Source: an uncultured bacterium
GTDB lineage: Bacteria > Bacillota > Clostridia > Lachnospirales > Lachnospiraceae
Assembly (NCBI GenBank): GCA_905214365.1
Contig: CAJMMH010000179.1
Location: 1-6,012 of the forward strand
DNA: 6,012 nt
Reading direction: 5' to 3'
Each line of letters starts with the position of its first letter. Position 1 is the stretch's first letter. The notes under the pieces were generated by a model. That model was given only the letters and a program-made list of their open reading frames with translations, was not told where the DNA came from and did not search any database. A program made the translations under genes and the position numbers. Positions 4,864 through 6,012 of this stretch are shown here, piece by piece.

Positions 4864-5886
4864 ATGTCTGCAACGATTAAGGATATTGCGCGCTGCACTG
4901 GCCTGAGTATAGCAACAATTTCCAAATATATTAATGGAGGAAATGTGCTTGAAAAAAACCGTACAGTGATTGAACAGGCCATTTCTGAATTGAATTATTC
5001 CGTTAATGAAGCGGCTAGAAATCTGAAAACAAAACATACCGGATATGTTGGTCTGCTACTGCCGGCGTTGACGAATCAGTTTATGATGGCAATGGTTAAT
5101 AATATTCAGGCGGTAATGCGCGCGGAGGGTTGGGGCGTTTCACTTTGCTGTCTGCACAGCGGGAGACCGGAAGAACGGAAGGCAGAAGAAAAGGAAGCAA
5201 TCCAGTTCTTAATGAGAAAAGGAATCGACGGTTTAATTAATATGCCGATGAATGAGGATGGAAGTCATCTGACAGAGGTAATAAAAGCCGGGATTCCGGT
5301 TACGCTTGTGGATAAACATATCACGGAGCTGTCCGGTCAGGTCAATTCTGTAGTAATCGACAATGTGGGAGCCTGCCGCCAGCTGACAGATGAACTGCTG
5401 AATGCCGGACACAGGAATATAATTGCCGTATTTAGCGAACGCAATAGTTATACGTCAGCCCGGCGGTACGAAGGGTACGTTGATGCCTGCCGCCAGCGCG
5501 GTTTTGAACCGGATCCCAAGTACACAATATTTACAGACTGCCATGGAGAAACAGACACATTTCAGCATATTGCAGATCTGGTACAGGGTGGTGCTACCGC
5601 AATTCTGACAGCGGCGGAATCTCAGCTGCGGGAGGTACTGAAAACGCTGAAAGCACAGAGAATTACGGTTCCGGATCAGGTTTCCATTGCAAGCTTTGAC
5701 GGGGGGGCTGATAGTATTTACAATGACATTACGGCAGCTGTCCAGCCAAAACAAGAGCTGAGCACACTGGCAGCGCAGATTATGTGCCAGAATCTGCGGG
5801 CAATTGCAGAGGATAGGCTGTTTCCAACGCAGCTGTGTACGCTGAATGCAAGTATATATGTGGCAGATTCAATCCGCCAGATTTAA
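4864..5886 (+). CDS. LacI-family transcriptional regulator
   Basis: A 340-aa repressor-type protein of standard family length. Residues 4-25 form the LacI helix-turn-helix (TIKDIARCTGLSIATISKYI), and the hinge NEAARNLK (48-55) keeps the conserved Ala and the minor-groove Leu54. The periplasmic-binding-protein-like sensor domain runs from about residue 60: YVGLLLPAL starts the first lobe, followed by VTLVD (146-150), VVIDN (163-167), AGHRNIIAVF (181-190), SARRYEGY (198-205), and VSIASFDGG (273-281) with Asp279. QPKQELSTLAAQ (294-305) is the usual linker back to the first lobe. The ligand, probably a small sugar or related metabolite, cannot be named. The ATG at 4864 has GAAGGGA nine bases upstream. 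It is divergent from the MalY/PatB-type lyase, with an operator-like AAACGTTT upstream of its promoter, so autoregulation and control of the lyase are plausible. The final Ile codon and the TAA stop overlap the end of repeat copy C, so the C-terminus may have been set by that repeat. Confidence 0.94.
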   Translation: MSATIKDIARCTGLSIATISKYINGGNVLEKNRTVIEQAISELNYSVNEAARNLKTKHTGYVGLLLPALTNQFMMAMVNNIQAVMRAEGWGVSLCCLHSGRPEERKAEEKEAIQFLMRKGIDGLINMPMNEDGSHLTEVIKAGIPVTLVDKHITELSGQVNSVVIDNVGACRQLTDELLNAGHRNIIAVFSERNSYTSARRYEGYVDACRQRGFEPDPKYTIFTDCHGETDTFQHIADLVQGGATAILTAAESQLREVLKTLKAQRITVPDQVSIASFDGGADSIYNDITAAVQPKQELSTLAAQIMCQNLRAIAEDRLFPTQLCTLNASIYVADSIRQI

Positions 5887-5945
5887 CAAAACAAGGAAGT
5901 CCCCTGTTTCAATTGCGAAGAGCAATAAGCAGGGGACTTCCTTGT
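5882..5945 (+). repeat. dispersed intergenic repeat, copy C, folded into a long hairpin
   Basis: Positions 5882-5919 match copy B (3038-3075) at 35 of 38 positions. Unlike the other copies, this one goes on to an inverted copy of its own core. CAAGGAAGTCCCCTG (5892-5906) is the exact complement of CAGGGGACTTCCTTG (5930-5944), extended by one outer pair and three inner pairs. ATTGC (5912-5916) with GCAAT (5922-5926) closes the top around a GAAGA loop. It starts within the last codons of the LacI-family gene and can act as that gene's terminator, although no long T-tract follows. Confidence 0.85.
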
Positions 5946-5974
5946 ATCAGGAGGGGGACAAGCCCCTCCTGATA
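5945..5974 (+). repeat. second hairpin downstream of the LacI-family gene
   Basis: TATCAGGAGGGG (5945-5956) is the exact complement of CCCCTCCTGATA (5963-5974), with a GACAAG loop. It abuts the copy C hairpin, sharing T5945. There is no T-tract directly after it. The tandem arrangement looks like a composite intergenic repeat and not a simple terminator. Confidence 0.7.
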
Positions 5975-5989
5975 AACTGCGAAGCAGTT
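5975..5989 (+). repeat. third small hairpin, continuing to the window edge
   Basis: AACTGC (5975-5980) pairs with GCAGTT (5984-5989) around a GAA loop, followed by ATTTGGTTATG. It directly follows the second hairpin. The window ends 23 bases later with no gene in view, so the right border of the repeat cluster is not known. Confidence 0.5.
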
Positions 5990-6012
5990 ATTTGGTTATG
6001 AGCAAGCAGCGA

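Noticed and set aside
4380..4982. Upstream extension of the lyase frame to a start at 4982, giving a 605-aa product
   Set aside because: It overlaps the start of the divergent LacI-family gene and its promoter, the added sequence is not protein-like, and the ATG at 4379 has a ribosome binding site and the family N-terminus.
1106..5945. The repeats as a CRISPR array
   Set aside because: Copies are kilobases apart, in both orientations, with no regular spacers and no cas genes.

Overview
The window looks like ordinary chromosome from a moderate-GC Bacillota bacterium, most likely a gut-type member of the Clostridia (Oscillospiraceae/Ruminococcaceae-like). The evidence is AAGGA/AGGGGG-type ribosome binding sites, near-consensus sigma-A promoters, a tRNA gene with no encoded CCA, LacI-family and MalY/PatB-like proteins of Clostridia character, and many hairpin-rich intergenic repeats. 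The placement rests on style, not on a database match. There is no transposase, integrase, CRISPR array, rRNA or recognisable phage structural gene.

Layout from left to right: (i) 1-415 is intergenic. It may hold the last codons of an upstream gene (stop at 33-35), then a 17-bp repeat, an imperfect inverted repeat, and a perfect-consensus promoter (302-330). (ii) 416-1096 encodes an XRE-type regulator with a degenerate LexA/S24-like C-terminal domain. (iii) 1106-1162 is one copy of a dispersed intergenic repeat. (iv) 1228-1300 is tRNA-Ala(CGC) with its own promoter, followed by three hairpins in about 220 bp. (v) 1749-2963 encodes a 404-aa soluble protein of unknown function with its own promoter and a good terminator. 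(vi) 3037-3142 is a second repeat copy plus a long inverted repeat, lying between convergent genes. (vii) 3165-4379 (minus) encodes a PLP-dependent MalY/PatB-type C-S lyase/aminotransferase. (viii) 4380-4863 is a divergent control region with a promoter for each gene and a LacI-type operator candidate. (ix) 4864-5886 encodes a LacI-family repressor. (x) 5882-6012 is a third repeat copy that supplies the repressor's stop codon and folds into a long hairpin, followed by two more hairpins.

The only visible functional pairing is the divergent LacI-family repressor and C-S lyase. It recalls the divergent malI / malXY arrangement of E. coli, where a LacI-type repressor controls a PLP enzyme of the same family, but here no malX-like transporter is in view. 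The XRE regulator, the tRNA and the 404-aa protein each appear to be single transcription units.

The least ordinary content lies between the genes: a repeat family of roughly 50 bp in both orientations (copies at 1106, 3037 and 5882, and a 13-bp core at 1473) placed at gene ends, with a second module (36 and 3128). No new enzymatic or defence system can be supported from this sequence.
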